Numbered from the stretch's first letter, positions 7,289 to 15,429 are shown. The stretch: DNA of 19,314 nt from Flavobacteriaceae bacterium (GCA_947458575.1 CANHBE010000020.1:1-19314), one strand, 5' to 3'. Numbers and translations: made by a program. The notes: generated by a model not told the origin, from the letters alone.

Positions 7289-8761
7289 TTAGGTATATGT
7301 TAGTGGAAGAGCCACCATGAATGTTGTGCCTTTTCCAGATTCTGTTTCAAATGTAATTGTTCCTTTATAATTTTCAATGATGTTTTTGATAATTCCCAGT
7401 CCAAGTCCCATTCCGCTGTTCTTAGTCGTAAATTTAGGCTCGAATACTTTGTCAATATACTGCTGTTCGATGCCACTTCCGTTATCCTTCACCAAGATGA
7501 TTACCTCTTTTGGATGTCGGCGAACGGAAACCAAAACCGATTTGTGTTCCTGATTCTCCGAAATAGATTGGATTGCATTTTTTACCAAATTGGTAATGAT
7601 TCGGATCAATTGAGTCCGATCCATTTTGGAAATGATCTCTTTTTCTTCGCTTTCAAAAATAATGTAATCTTCGTTGAACAGGTCTAAAGTCAATTCTACC
7701 ACTTCTACCACGTTGAGGTTTTCATTCTGCTGTGCCGGCATTGAGGCAAAATTCGAAAACGCAGAAGCTACGGCACTCATGGTATCTATTTGTTGAATTA
7801 AGGTCTCGGTGTAATCTTTCAGTTTTTGGGATAATTCAGGATCCTGTGCATCAAATTTTCTTAGAAAACTTTGAACAGTCAAACGCATAGGTGTTAAAGG
7901 ATTCTTGATTTCATGAGCAACCTGTTTTGCCATTTCGCGCCAAGCTTCTTCGCGCTCACTTTGAGCAAGTTTAACAGCACTTTTTTCAAGCTCTTCGACC
8001 ATTGCATTATAAGCTTTAATAAGAAGGTTGATTTCTTTACTGTTGGCTTCCAATACAATCTTTTCATTTTTTTGATTCAAACTGGTTTCACTCAACTTGT
8101 CGGAAATGGTCTTCAACGACTGTGTGATATAGGTCGAAAGGAAGTACGCCAAAGCAAAGGCAATGACCAACATAAGTGCATATACTTGTCCGAGGCGAAT
8201 CAGAAAACTTTGCAGTTCCTTTTCGTAAAATCCGTCGTCTTCAACATAAGGTAGATTGAGTATGCCCAGAGGTTTGAATTTTTCATCTTTGATCTGACTG
8301 TATGAGGAACGATTTTTCACACCATCAATGTTTTTGATGTCGACGTATCTTTTTTCGATAGATGACTGAACTAACTTGAGAATGTACTTAGGAATAGGAG
8401 GCGAAACACTATCTACAGAAAAAGAGGCTTTCGAAGATTTCAATAACTTGCCGTTCAAACTGTAAATATTGATTTCCAGATTGTGAATTTGCGCGAGTTC
8501 GTGAATCTTGTCTTTAAAAATTAAGCCAAGGTTTCTACTTGTTAGCGGATAGGTTGAGGTGGAAAGCACATAATTGATGTGTTCCTTTATTGCTTTTTCT
8601 TTTCGCTCAAGTCTTTCCTGATGATAATCACGAGCCTCGTTTTTAAATTGAATAATGGAAATAGAGGCCATCAATACTGAAGCAATCAAAATCAATACAA
8701 TCATCGATAGAAAGATTCTCGTTCGAAGGGAAAGCATTGAAAATTTGAACTGAGCAGCCAT
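7289..8761 (-). CDS. HAMP-domain sensor histidine kinase (NtrY-like)
   Basis: Inner-membrane two-component kinase of 490 residues. Order: transmembrane helix about 15-37, periplasmic sensor region about 40-188, second helix about 189-210, HAMP linker about 210-262, HisKA with the phospho-acceptor in VAHEIKNPLTPMRL (His283), N box NLVKNAIQSI (391-400), G1 box KDNGSGI (425-431) and G2 box GMGLGLGI (450-457). The ATP-binding motifs look intact. The H-box form HEIKNPLTP resembles NtrY-type kinases. No response regulator of the receiver type is encoded in the window. It lies 3 bp from both neighbours, between hemJ and the enoyl-CoA hydratase gene. The sensed signal is unknown; the periplasmic domain is not one I recognise. 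Confidence 0.93.
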   Translation of the reverse strand: MAAQFKFSMLSLRTRIFLSMIVLILIASVLMASISIIQFKNEARDYHQERLERKEKAIKEHINYVLSTSTYPLTSRNLGLIFKDKIHELAQIHNLEINIYSLNGKLLKSSKASFSVDSVSPPIPKYILKLVQSSIEKRYVDIKNIDGVKNRSSYSQIKDEKFKPLGILNLPYVEDDGFYEKELQSFLIRLGQVYALMLVIAFALAYFLSTYITQSLKTISDKLSETSLNQKNEKIVLEANSKEINLLIKAYNAMVEELEKSAVKLAQSEREEAWREMAKQVAHEIKNPLTPMRLTVQSFLRKFDAQDPELSQKLKDYTETLIQQIDTMSAVASAFSNFASMPAQQNENLNVVEVVELTLDLFNEDYIIFESEEKEIISKMDRTQLIRIITNLVKNAIQSISENQEHKSVLVSVRRHPKEVIILVKDNGSGIEQQYIDKVFEPKFTTKNSGMGLGLGIIKNIIENYKGTITFETESGKGTTFMVALPLTYT

Positions 8762-8764
8762 TGA

Positions 8765-9319
8765 TTATGATGAATTTCGTTCTCGAATCCGTTTGTAGAA
8801 TTTAAACCCAAGCATGATTATCACTGGAAAGGCTATAATGCCAACGACGCCAAAAATCCAGTTGAAGGCATTTTTTAGAATGACCAAAAATACTACGGCA
8901 AACAATATGATTGTTGCACCTTCATTCCACAACCGCATATAATTTGAAGAATATTTTACGACATCGTTTTGCAACTCCCGATAAATCAAATGACATTTCC
9001 AATGATACAAATACAGCAATAAAACAAAACCAAGCTTTACATGCATCCAAGGCATGAGCATCCAAGCACGACCCAAATCAGTAAAAAAGAGCATCCAAAA
9101 AGCAAATATACTAGCCAGAATTGCTGACGGCCAAGTAATGATATACCATAATCGATACGTCATGATTTTATATTGCTTTTGCAAAATTGACTTTACCGGA
9201 TCTGATTTTTGGGAAGCTTCAATCTGGTATACAAAAAGGCGAACAATATAAAAAAGCCCTGCAAACCAAGTAATTACAAAGATTAAATGCAGTGATTTCA
9301 GGTAATTGTAAAGTTCCAT
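8765..9319 (-). CDS. hemJ: HemJ-type protoporphyrinogen IX oxidase
   Basis: Integral membrane protein of the HemJ/UPF0093 family, which oxidises protoporphyrinogen IX to protoporphyrin IX, the step before ferrochelatase. The N-terminus LYNYLKSLHLIFVITWFAGLF carries the conserved His (His11) in the first helix. Further family features are the WP in the second helix, PWMHVKLGF (90-98), the RLWNE segment (129-133) and a lysine after the fourth helix (Lys149). About five hydrophobic helices are visible. From the ATG at 9319 it has 184 residues; an upstream ATG at 9385 would overlap the end of hemH by 65 bp and add a hydrophilic extension, so it is rejected. It sits 1 bp downstream of hemH, which strongly supports the role. 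Confidence 0.92.
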   Translation of the reverse strand: MELYNYLKSLHLIFVITWFAGLFYIVRLFVYQIEASQKSDPVKSILQKQYKIMTYRLWYIITWPSAILASIFAFWMLFFTDLGRAWMLMPWMHVKLGFVLLLYLYHWKCHLIYRELQNDVVKYSSNYMRLWNEGATIILFAVVFLVILKNAFNWIFGVVGIIAFPVIIMLGFKFYKRIRERNSS

Positions 9320-9320
9320 A

Positions 9321-10340
9321 TTAGTTTTTTGATGCCCAATCTTTAATCCACTGACTGACTGTTTCACACCATTCATCATCGTCATTCATACAGGGAATTG
9401 CTAAAAATTCTTCTCCACCATGAACTTTAAATTCGTGACTCGCTTCCATGGCAATCTCTTCCAACGTTTCCAAACAATCAGATACGAACGCGGGTGTTAC
9501 TACAGCGAGTTTTTTGATTCCTTTTTCAGGCATTTTATTGATTTCAACATCGGTATATGGTGTCAACCATTTGTCTCCAGCCAAACGCGATTGAAAGGTC
9601 TGGCTGTATTTACCTTCAGGAATTCCTAAATACGCTACAACCTGTCGGGTCGTTTCAAAGCATTGGTGACGATAACAAAATTCATGAGCCGGTGAAGGCG
9701 TCACACAGCACGACCCGTCTATTTTACAATGTGATTTGGTGACATCTGTCTTCCGAATGTGTCGTTTCGGAATACCGTGATATGAAAACAACAAATGGTC
9801 GTATTCAAAATTGTCTAATTGCTTTTTTATCGAATTTGAAAGTGCTTTGATATAATCTGGTTTATTGTAAAAGGCCGGAACAATTGTAAATTTCATTTCC
9901 GGAAAATGCTCTTGACGCAATTCTTCCGCTAGCACCAAAATAGTGGTTGTCGATGCCATTGCATGTTGCGGATACAAAGGGAAAAGCATGACTTCATTTA
10001 CGCCTTTGTCTTTTAATTCTTGTAGCCCTTTCATGATAGACATGCTGCCATAGCGCATGGCAAGCGCAACCGGAATATCAACTTTTGCCTGTACTTTTTT
10101 GGTCATTCTTTGCGAAATTACAACCAATGGAGAACCTTCATCCCACCAAATTCTGGCATAAGCCGCAGCCGATTTCTTCGGACGTGTTTGCAAAATGACA
10201 CCTCGTACTAATAATGCACGCAATAAGAATGGCACGTCAATGACGAATCGGTCCATCAAGAATTCATCGAGATATGGCTTAACATCTTTTGGCGTTGGAC
10301 TTTCGGGCGATCCCAAATTAACTAATAGAACTCCTTTCAT
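9321..10340 (-). CDS. hemH: Ferrochelatase (protoporphyrin route), cysteine-rich variant
   Basis: Inserts ferrous iron into protoporphyrin IX to make protoheme. The family N-terminus GVLLVNLGSPESP is present, with LFSYHGIPKRH carrying the catalytic His188 and SDCLETLEEI carrying the conserved acidic residues (Glu291-Glu295). Length of 339 residues is normal. Residues 205-227 hold five cysteines (205, 211, 212, 222, 227), and Cys289, 317 and 325 are also present; such a set could bind an Fe-S cluster, as known in some bacterial ferrochelatases. It starts at ATG 10340, 38 bp after the AraC-type regulator, and is followed within 1 bp by hemJ, the preceding step of the pathway. No separate promoter was identified, so it may be read from the regulator's promoter. 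Confidence 0.97.
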   Translation of the reverse strand: MKGVLLVNLGSPESPTPKDVKPYLDEFLMDRFVIDVPFLLRALLVRGVILQTRPKKSAAAYARIWWDEGSPLVVISQRMTKKVQAKVDIPVALAMRYGSMSIMKGLQELKDKGVNEVMLFPLYPQHAMASTTTILVLAEELRQEHFPEMKFTIVPAFYNKPDYIKALSNSIKKQLDNFEYDHLLFSYHGIPKRHIRKTDVTKSHCKIDGSCCVTPSPAHEFCYRHQCFETTRQVVAYLGIPEGKYSQTFQSRLAGDKWLTPYTDVEINKMPEKGIKKLAVVTPAFVSDCLETLEEIAMEASHEFKVHGGEEFLAIPCMNDDDEWCETVSQWIKDWASKN

Positions 10341-10378
10341 AGTATTTTTTGTTATTGTAAGTATTAAACTTTTTTAAT

Positions 10379-11251
10379 TTAAGTATTTGGATTTAAGGCC
10401 ATCAAGTACTTCTTTGGCGTAGTTGCAAATTTTTTCTTGAATGCTGCAATAAAATGACTGCCGGTGCTATATCCTATTTTCAGGCCGACTTCATTGACGT
10501 TATAGGATCCGCTGTCTAATAACTTACGAGCCATCTCCATTTTGTAATCGAACAAGAATCCGTAAACCGTATCTCCATAAATTTGCTTGAATCCCATTTT
10601 GAGCTTCTTTAAATTCAAGCCAACTTGATCCGCTAAATCTTGAAGACCAGGCGGCTCCGCCATGTTGGCAATCACAATATCCTTGGCTTTGCGAATTTTG
10701 ATGACATTTTCCTCATCAATTAGAAACGGACATTGTTCAGCATTAGGGTCTTCAGTTTTATTAAAGTATAAACTCAATAATTCATAACCTTTGCCCTTGT
10801 AATATAGATTTTTAATGGAAGGATGCAAATTGTAGTTGAATAATTGACTCAAAACGATAGCCATCGAAGGCGTGATATCATTTTCTCCGTAATACTTTTT
10901 GTCCTTGTTTTCTGAACTGAGAAAAGGAATATAGTTTGCTTCTGAGGAGAACAGCGCATGAAATTTCTTAATTGAAATAATGACGGAAATGACCCAAGAC
11001 TGAGGCGCTAGTTCTAAATGTAACGGCAGTTCTTTTTGAGGGTTATAAAGCAACAAGGCCTTTTCTTCTTTAAGATCCAAAGCATATGTTCCTTGATTGA
11101 ATATAAACTTCGCCTTTCCTTTAATGCCAAAGTGAAATTGAATTAATCCCTGACGTATTTGTCGCTCAACTATATAGGTTTCATTATCATCATTTTGAAA
11201 ACGAATAAGGGTAAAATCTTCTTCAATTGTTATTACTTCATGTGAACCCAT
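10379..11251 (-). CDS. AraC/PchR-type transcriptional regulator
   Basis: DNA-binding regulator of 290 residues. The N-terminal half (about 1-165) is a predicted ligand-sensing or dimerisation domain with a PchR-like look. The C-terminal two-helix-turn-helix domain of the AraC family spans about 185-288: the first HTH is around LQDLADQVGLNLKKLKMGFKQ, the second around NVNEVGLKIGYSTGSHFIAAFKKKFATTPKKYL. It is divergent from hemA and directly upstream of hemH-hemJ, so it is a strong candidate regulator of both heme arms. An exact 11-bp repeat overlaps its start codon and recurs upstream of hemA, which suggests autoregulation. Its effector, perhaps iron or a tetrapyrrole, is inference only. Confidence 0.9.
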   Translation of the reverse strand: MGSHEVITIEEDFTLIRFQNDDNETYIVERQIRQGLIQFHFGIKGKAKFIFNQGTYALDLKEEKALLLYNPQKELPLHLELAPQSWVISVIISIKKFHALFSSEANYIPFLSSENKDKKYYGENDITPSMAIVLSQLFNYNLHPSIKNLYYKGKGYELLSLYFNKTEDPNAEQCPFLIDEENVIKIRKAKDIVIANMAEPPGLQDLADQVGLNLKKLKMGFKQIYGDTVYGFLFDYKMEMARKLLDSGSYNVNEVGLKIGYSTGSHFIAAFKKKFATTPKKYLMALNPNT

Positions 11252-11259
11252 AGCGACAT
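11249..11259. repeat. Copy 1 of 11-bp direct repeat CATAGCGACAT (overlaps regulator start codon)
   Basis: The sequence CATAGCGACAT occurs here and again, in the same orientation, at 11395-11405, 146 bp apart (about 14 helical turns). This copy includes the complement of the AraC-type regulator's ATG (11249-11251). It is a candidate operator; binding is inferred. Confidence 0.5.
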
Positions 11260-11289
11260 TTTATTTAAGTATTTGATTTGACAAAAGCA

Positions 11290-11305
11290 GTTCTTTATTT
11301 AGAAC
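11290..11305. repeat. Short inverted repeat GTTCT-N6-AGAAC
   Basis: Perfect 5-bp arms with a 6-bp spacer lie in the middle of the regulator-hemA intergenic region and are followed directly by another GGTTCT. It could be a small operator, but arms this short can occur by chance in AT-rich DNA. Confidence 0.3.
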
Positions 11306-11344
11306 GGTTCTATATAAAAAAGTCTTAATTGCTTGTCAATGCTG

Positions 11345-11352
11345 CAAATTTA
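11345..11352 (-). promoter_or_regulatory. Candidate -7 element for the AraC-type regulator
   Basis: Read on the minus strand this is TAAATTTG, a TAnnTTTG match. The transcript would start near 11338 and have a leader of about 85 nt carrying the GTTCT inverted repeat and the first direct-repeat copy. No clear -33 element was seen. Confidence 0.35.
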
Positions 11353-11394
11353 AAATAAATAACGATGAAAAGTTCCAATTAGTTGAAAATATCT

Positions 11395-11405
11395 CATAGC
11401 GACAT
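11395..11405. repeat. Copy 2 of 11-bp direct repeat CATAGCGACAT (upstream of hemA promoter)
   Basis: Exact copy of 11249-11259. It ends 41 bp before the candidate hemA -7 element, a position where an activator could contact RNA polymerase. Candidate binding site for the neighbouring AraC-type protein; inferred. Confidence 0.5.
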
Positions 11406-11446
11406 AAATGGTACTTTGAGCGTTATTTTTATCAAATGTTAAACAA

Positions 11447-11454
11447 TAATTTTG
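11447..11454 (+). promoter_or_regulatory. Candidate -7 element for hemA
   Basis: TAATTTTG matches TAnnTTTG. The transcript would start at about 11460 and have a leader of about 20 nt before ATG 11481. No TTTG lies at the usual -33 spacing (the nearest is 11415-11418, 28 bp away), which fits a promoter that needs an activator. Confidence 0.5.
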
Positions 11455-11456
11455 TC

Positions 11457-11475
11457 ACACTTTTGTGAAAAGTGT
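11457..11475. promoter_or_regulatory. Perfect 19-bp palindrome at the hemA transcription start
   Basis: ACACTTTT-GTG-AAAAGTGT: eight-base arms that match perfectly around a 3-base centre. It starts two bases after the candidate -7 element and ends five bases before the hemA ATG, so it covers the probable start site and leader. It could be a repressor operator, or a small hairpin in the mRNA leader next to the start codon. A shifted TCAC-N6-GTGA inverted repeat (11455-11468) overlaps it. Confidence 0.6.
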
Positions 11476-11480
11476 CTTGC

Positions 11481-12737
11481 ATGGAAAACTACATTGCCCA
11501 GAAACATAATTACTTCTACGCCGTTGGCTTGAGCTATAAAAAAGCAGACGCCGAAATAAGAGGCGAATTTAGTCTTGATGAAAAGGCAAAGACACAAGTC
11601 TTAGAACAAGCAAAAAAAGAGGGCATTGAGAGTTTGATCGTTACTTCTACATGCAATCGTACCGAAATATACGGTTTTGCTGAACATCCATTCCAATTGA
11701 TTAAATTGATTTGCGAAAACAGTAGAGGAACAGTTGAAACCTTTCAGAAAGTAGGATTTGTATACAAGAATCACGAAGCAGTAAACCATTTATTCCGTGT
11801 AGGAACCGGTCTCGATAGTCAGATTTTAGGCGATTTTGAAATCATCAGCCAACTAAAATCGAGTTTCAACGAATCGAAATCACTAGGGTTGGTCAATACT
11901 TTTCTAGACCGCTTAATCAATGCGGTAATTCAAGCGAGTAAAAAAATCAAGAACGAAACCGAAATTAGCAGCGGTGCAACCTCAGTGGCATTTGCCTCCG
12001 TTCAATATATTATAAAGAATGTTTCCGATATTGGAAATAAAAATATACTCTTGTTTGGCACAGGTAAAATAGGAAGAAACACCTGTGAAAATCTGGTAAA
12101 ACATACCCGAAACAAGCACATTACCTTGATCAATAGAACAAAAGATAAGGCAGAAAAACTAGCAGGAAAACTTCATTTAATTGTTAAAGATTATTCTGAG
12201 TTACATCTCGAATTGCAAAAAGCTGATGTCGTTGTCGTTGCTACAGGCGCGCAAAACCCAACAATAGACAAGACGATTCTTAACCTCAAGAAGCCGATGC
12301 TCATTTTAGATTTGTCGATTCCTAAAAATGTAAACGAAAACGTTCAAGACCTCGAAGGTGTTACGTTAATCCACATGGATCATTTGTCGCAAATCACCGA
12401 CGAAACTTTGGAAAACAGAAAGGCACAAATTCCCGCAGCCGAGGCATTAATAGAAAGTATCAAAGAGGAATTTATTACTTGGACTAAAGCTAGAAAGTTT
12501 GCACCCACTATTCATGCCTTGAAGGAAAAGTTGAATTCAATTAAAGAAGGCGAGCTGAATGTCCAGCGTAAGAAAATATCAAACTTCGATGAAGAACAAG
12601 CTGAGCTCATCAGTAATCGTATTATCCAGAAAATAACCAATCATTTTGCGAACCATTTGAAAGATGATAACACAGTTGTGGACGAAAGTATCGAATGGAT
12701 CGAGAAGATTTTTCAAATAGAAACCCGTTCTAAATAA
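11481..12737 (+). CDS. hemA: Glutamyl-tRNA reductase
   Basis: First committed enzyme of the C5 heme pathway: reduces glutamyl-tRNA to glutamate-1-semialdehyde with NADPH. The catalytic cysteine is Cys58 in VTSTCNRTEIYGF. The segment GLDSQILGDFEI matches the conserved block that usually reads LGE, here with Asp. A Rossmann NADPH-binding domain follows (LLFGTGKIGRNTCENL), then the C-terminal helical dimerisation domain. Length from ATG 11481 is 418 residues. A GTG at 11472 is also in frame but lies inside the palindrome, so ATG is preferred. It overlaps hemC by one base (TAATG), so the two are translationally close. First gene of the rightward operon. Its presence shows that the organism makes ALA from glutamate, not from glycine. 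Confidence 0.97.
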   Translation: MENYIAQKHNYFYAVGLSYKKADAEIRGEFSLDEKAKTQVLEQAKKEGIESLIVTSTCNRTEIYGFAEHPFQLIKLICENSRGTVETFQKVGFVYKNHEAVNHLFRVGTGLDSQILGDFEIISQLKSSFNESKSLGLVNTFLDRLINAVIQASKKIKNETEISSGATSVAFASVQYIIKNVSDIGNKNILLFGTGKIGRNTCENLVKHTRNKHITLINRTKDKAEKLAGKLHLIVKDYSELHLELQKADVVVVATGAQNPTIDKTILNLKKPMLILDLSIPKNVNENVQDLEGVTLIHMDHLSQITDETLENRKAQIPAAEALIESIKEEFITWTKARKFAPTIHALKEKLNSIKEGELNVQRKKISNFDEEQAELISNRIIQKITNHFANHLKDDNTVVDESIEWIEKIFQIETRSK

Positions 12738-13660
12738 TGAGCAAAACTATACGCATTGGAACGCGTGATAGCGAATTGGCACTGTGGCAAGCGCAGACCG
12801 TTCGGACGAAATTAGAAGAACTAGGCTGCCAAACCAAAATCGTCGCTGTCAAGTCGGAAGGCGATATTATTCTGGACAAACCACTATATGAACTCGGAAT
12901 CACGGGAATTTTCACCAAGACATTAGATATTGCCATGATTAATGGACAAGTCGATATCGCTGTCCATTCAATGAAAGACGTGCCGACTGCTTTACCAAAA
13001 GGTATCGTACAAGCGGCAGTTCTTGAAAGGGCTAACGTACTCGATATTTTGGTTCACAAAGGCAATTTAGATTTCTTGAATACCAGCGGAACTATCGCAA
13101 CAGGAAGTTTACGTCGACAAGCGCAATGGCTGCATCGTCACCCAAATCATCAAGTTGTAGACCTGCGTGGCAATGTCAATACGCGGATGAAAAAACTCCA
13201 CGACAACAATTGGGACGGAGCCATTTTTGCCGCCGCCGGATTAGAACGACTCAATCTCAAGCCAGAGAATTTTATCAATTTAGATTGGATGATTCCCGCA
13301 CCGGCGCAGGGAGCCATGGTTGTTGTTGCCAACGGAAATGATAATTATTGTTTGGATGCCGTTTCGGAATTGAATGATGTTGAAACCGAAGTGTGTACGC
13401 ATATCGAACGTCAATTTCTCAAAACTTTGGAAGGTGGCTGCACCGCTCCCATCGGCGCTATAGCACAAATTATTGAAGACGATATTTTATTTAAAGGTTC
13501 CTTGTTTTCTCTCGACGGGAAGGAAAAAGTACTTATTGAAAAAACAGTTCCAATTCAGGAATGGAAGAAATTAGGTTACTATTCTGCACAAGAAGTGTTG
13601 AAAAACGGCGGCCATGAAATCATGAAAGCGCTGCGAAATCAACTCAAATCGAAAACTTAA
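12737..13660 (+). CDS. hemC: Porphobilinogen deaminase (hydroxymethylbilane synthase)
   Basis: Joins four porphobilinogen units into linear hydroxymethylbilane. Visible family signatures are RIGTRDSELALWQAQ near the N-terminus, the HSMKD block (77-81) with the catalytic Asp81, TGSLRRQAQW (122-131) with substrate-binding arginines, and the dipyrromethane cofactor cysteine Cys235 in LEGGCTAPIGA. Length of 307 residues is normal. The start codon overlaps the hemA stop by one base, and hemD follows 3 bp after, so the three genes are tightly coupled. Confidence 0.97.
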   Translation: MSKTIRIGTRDSELALWQAQTVRTKLEELGCQTKIVAVKSEGDIILDKPLYELGITGIFTKTLDIAMINGQVDIAVHSMKDVPTALPKGIVQAAVLERANVLDILVHKGNLDFLNTSGTIATGSLRRQAQWLHRHPNHQVVDLRGNVNTRMKKLHDNNWDGAIFAAAGLERLNLKPENFINLDWMIPAPAQGAMVVVANGNDNYCLDAVSELNDVETEVCTHIERQFLKTLEGGCTAPIGAIAQIIEDDILFKGSLFSLDGKEKVLIEKTVPIQEWKKLGYYSAQEVLKNGGHEIMKALRNQLKSKT

Positions 13661-13663
13661 TCA

Positions 13664-14350
13664 ATGAACGATCAAATCCGCATAGTTTCCACCAAGAAGT
13701 TGTTACCCCAGCAGAGGCAATTTCTCCTGAATGCAAATTTTGCAGTAGTTGAGGCTGATTTCATTACAATCAAACACAAAGAGCTTTCCTTTATAGACAA
13801 TTGTCAAAACCTTATTTTTTCTAGTCAAAACGCAGTTGAAAGCATCCTAAATAACACCAATGTAGACCAATTGCTTAGCAAGAAGTGCTTTGCTGTGGGT
13901 CAGAAAACCAAAGCGGCATTAGAGCAACACGGATTTGTAGTAATTGAAAGTGCAGATTATGCATCTGAATTGGCTTCAATTATTTGCAATCAATACAACA
14001 AAGAAAGCTTCGTGTTTTTTAGCGGAAAGTTGAGAAGAGAAATTCTCCCGGAAGCTCTAACCTTAGCCAAAATCAATTTTGAAGAGCTAGAAGTATACGA
14101 GACAATTCTATCTCCTCAAACCATAACTGCCAAACCCGACGGCATTCTTTTTTTTAGTCCATCAGCATTTGAAAGCTATCTAAAAGTCAATTCAATCACT
14201 GATGAAGTTTGCTTTTGCATCGGGAAAACCACCGCAGAACCAGTAGAGAAAATAACAACCCATTGCATCATCGCCAAACAGCCGTCCATCGAAAATGTCA
14301 TCATACAATGCATCAATTATTACGGAAAGTCAAACCGATATCGAGAATAA
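13664..14350 (+). CDS. hemD: Uroporphyrinogen-III synthase
   Basis: Closes hydroxymethylbilane with inversion of ring D to give uroporphyrinogen III. This family is poorly conserved, and the call rests on the N-terminal IRIVSTKKLLPQQ, the NLIFSSQNAVESIL and GILFFSPSAFESYL segments typical of the two-domain fold, the CFAVGQKTKAALEQHGF block, the length of 228 residues, and the position between hemC (3 bp upstream) and hemE. The window has no other candidate for this step. Confidence 0.92.
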   Translation: MNDQIRIVSTKKLLPQQRQFLLNANFAVVEADFITIKHKELSFIDNCQNLIFSSQNAVESILNNTNVDQLLSKKCFAVGQKTKAALEQHGFVVIESADYASELASIICNQYNKESFVFFSGKLRREILPEALTLAKINFEELEVYETILSPQTITAKPDGILFFSPSAFESYLKVNSITDEVCFCIGKTTAEPVEKITTHCIIAKQPSIENVIIQCINYYGKSNRYRE

Positions 14351-14393
14351 AGAATTAGAAATATCAGAGCGTAAAGCCCAAACCAACAACAAC

Positions 14394-15419
14394 ATGATCA
14401 AAAACGACCTTTTTCTGCAAGCCTTACGAGGAGAAACCGTTCAGCGTCCACCCGTTTGGATGATGCGTCAAGCGGGAAGATATCTACCAGAATTCATCGC
14501 ATTGCGCGACAAATACGATTTTTTCACCCGTTGTCAAACGCCTGAATTAGCAGCTGAAATTACCGTACAACCGATTCGCAGAATTGCACCCGATGCGGCG
14601 ATTTTGTTTTCTGATATTTTAGTGGTACCGCAAGCGATGGGCATCGAAGTCTTGATGAAAGAAAGCGTCGGCCCATTTTTACCCAATCCAATCCGAACGC
14701 CACAAGATGTAGAAAAAGTAATCGTTCCCAACATACACGATACTTTAGGCTACGTCATGGATGCCATCAAACTCACCAAAGAGATGCTCAACGATGAGGT
14801 TCCATTGATTGGTTTTGCAGGTTCACCATGGACAATCTTCTGTTACGCTGTCGAAGGAAAAGGCTCGAAAAGTTTCGATACCGCCAAAGGCTTTTGCTTC
14901 ACCCATCCGGAAGCGGCGCATGCTTTATTGCAAAAAATCACCGACACGACTATTCTTTATCTGCAAGAAAAAGTGAAAGCCGGCGTCAATGCGGTTCAGA
15001 TTTTCGACTCCTGGGGCGGCATGCTGTCTCCTGTCGATTATCAAGAATTTTCATGGAAATATATCAATCAAATTGTTGAAGCTTTAGCAGACCATACACA
15101 TGTCATTGTTTTCGGAAAAGGCTGTTGGTTTGCTTTAAACGAAATGGGAAAAAGCCGCGCTTCAGCCTTAGGTGTCGATTGGACGTGCTCACCGCGAAAT
15201 GCCCGTTATTTGTCTGGCGGAAATATAACGCTACAAGGTAATTTTGATCCTTCGCGTTTGTTGTCACCCATTCCAACCATCAAGAAAATGGTACATCAAA
15301 TGATCGACGAGTTCGGAAAAGATAAATACATCGTCAATCTCGGACATGGTATTTTACCCAATATTCCTGTCGACCACGCCAAAGCATTTATCGACGCTGT
15401 CAAAGAATACGGAAATTAA
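14394..15419 (+). CDS. hemE: Uroporphyrinogen decarboxylase
   Basis: Removes four carboxyl groups from uroporphyrinogen III to give coproporphyrinogen III. The signature RPPVWMMRQAGRYLPEF (18-34) contains the substrate-binding arginines. FSDIL (72-76) supplies the catalytic aspartate (Asp74), and AGSPWTIFCYAVEGKGSKSF is the second family signature. From ATG 14394 the protein has 341 residues, the usual size. The frame is open upstream to 14295, inside hemD, but the extra 33 residues have no counterpart in the family. It follows hemD by 43 bp; hemF follows after a 144-bp gap that holds a folded repeat-like element. Confidence 0.97.
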   Translation: MIKNDLFLQALRGETVQRPPVWMMRQAGRYLPEFIALRDKYDFFTRCQTPELAAEITVQPIRRIAPDAAILFSDILVVPQAMGIEVLMKESVGPFLPNPIRTPQDVEKVIVPNIHDTLGYVMDAIKLTKEMLNDEVPLIGFAGSPWTIFCYAVEGKGSKSFDTAKGFCFTHPEAAHALLQKITDTTILYLQEKVKAGVNAVQIFDSWGGMLSPVDYQEFSWKYINQIVEALADHTHVIVFGKGCWFALNEMGKSRASALGVDWTCSPRNARYLSGGNITLQGNFDPSRLLSPIPTIKKMVHQMIDEFGKDKYIVNLGHGILPNIPVDHAKAFIDAVKEYGN

Positions 15420-15429
15420 TGAATACATG

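Noticed and set aside
9320..9385. Longer HemJ starting at ATG 9385
   Set aside because: It would overlap the end of hemH by 65 bp and add a polar extension before the first conserved helix; ATG 9319 gives the family N-terminus.
11252..11480. Riboswitch or small RNA in the regulator-hemA intergenic region
   Set aside because: Apart from the short palindromes and repeats reported, no larger conserved fold is recognisable, and the predicted hemA leader is only about 20 nt.
14295..14393. Longer HemE starting inside hemD
   Set aside because: The extra 33 residues are a hemD frame shadow; family members start near MIKNDLFLQ.
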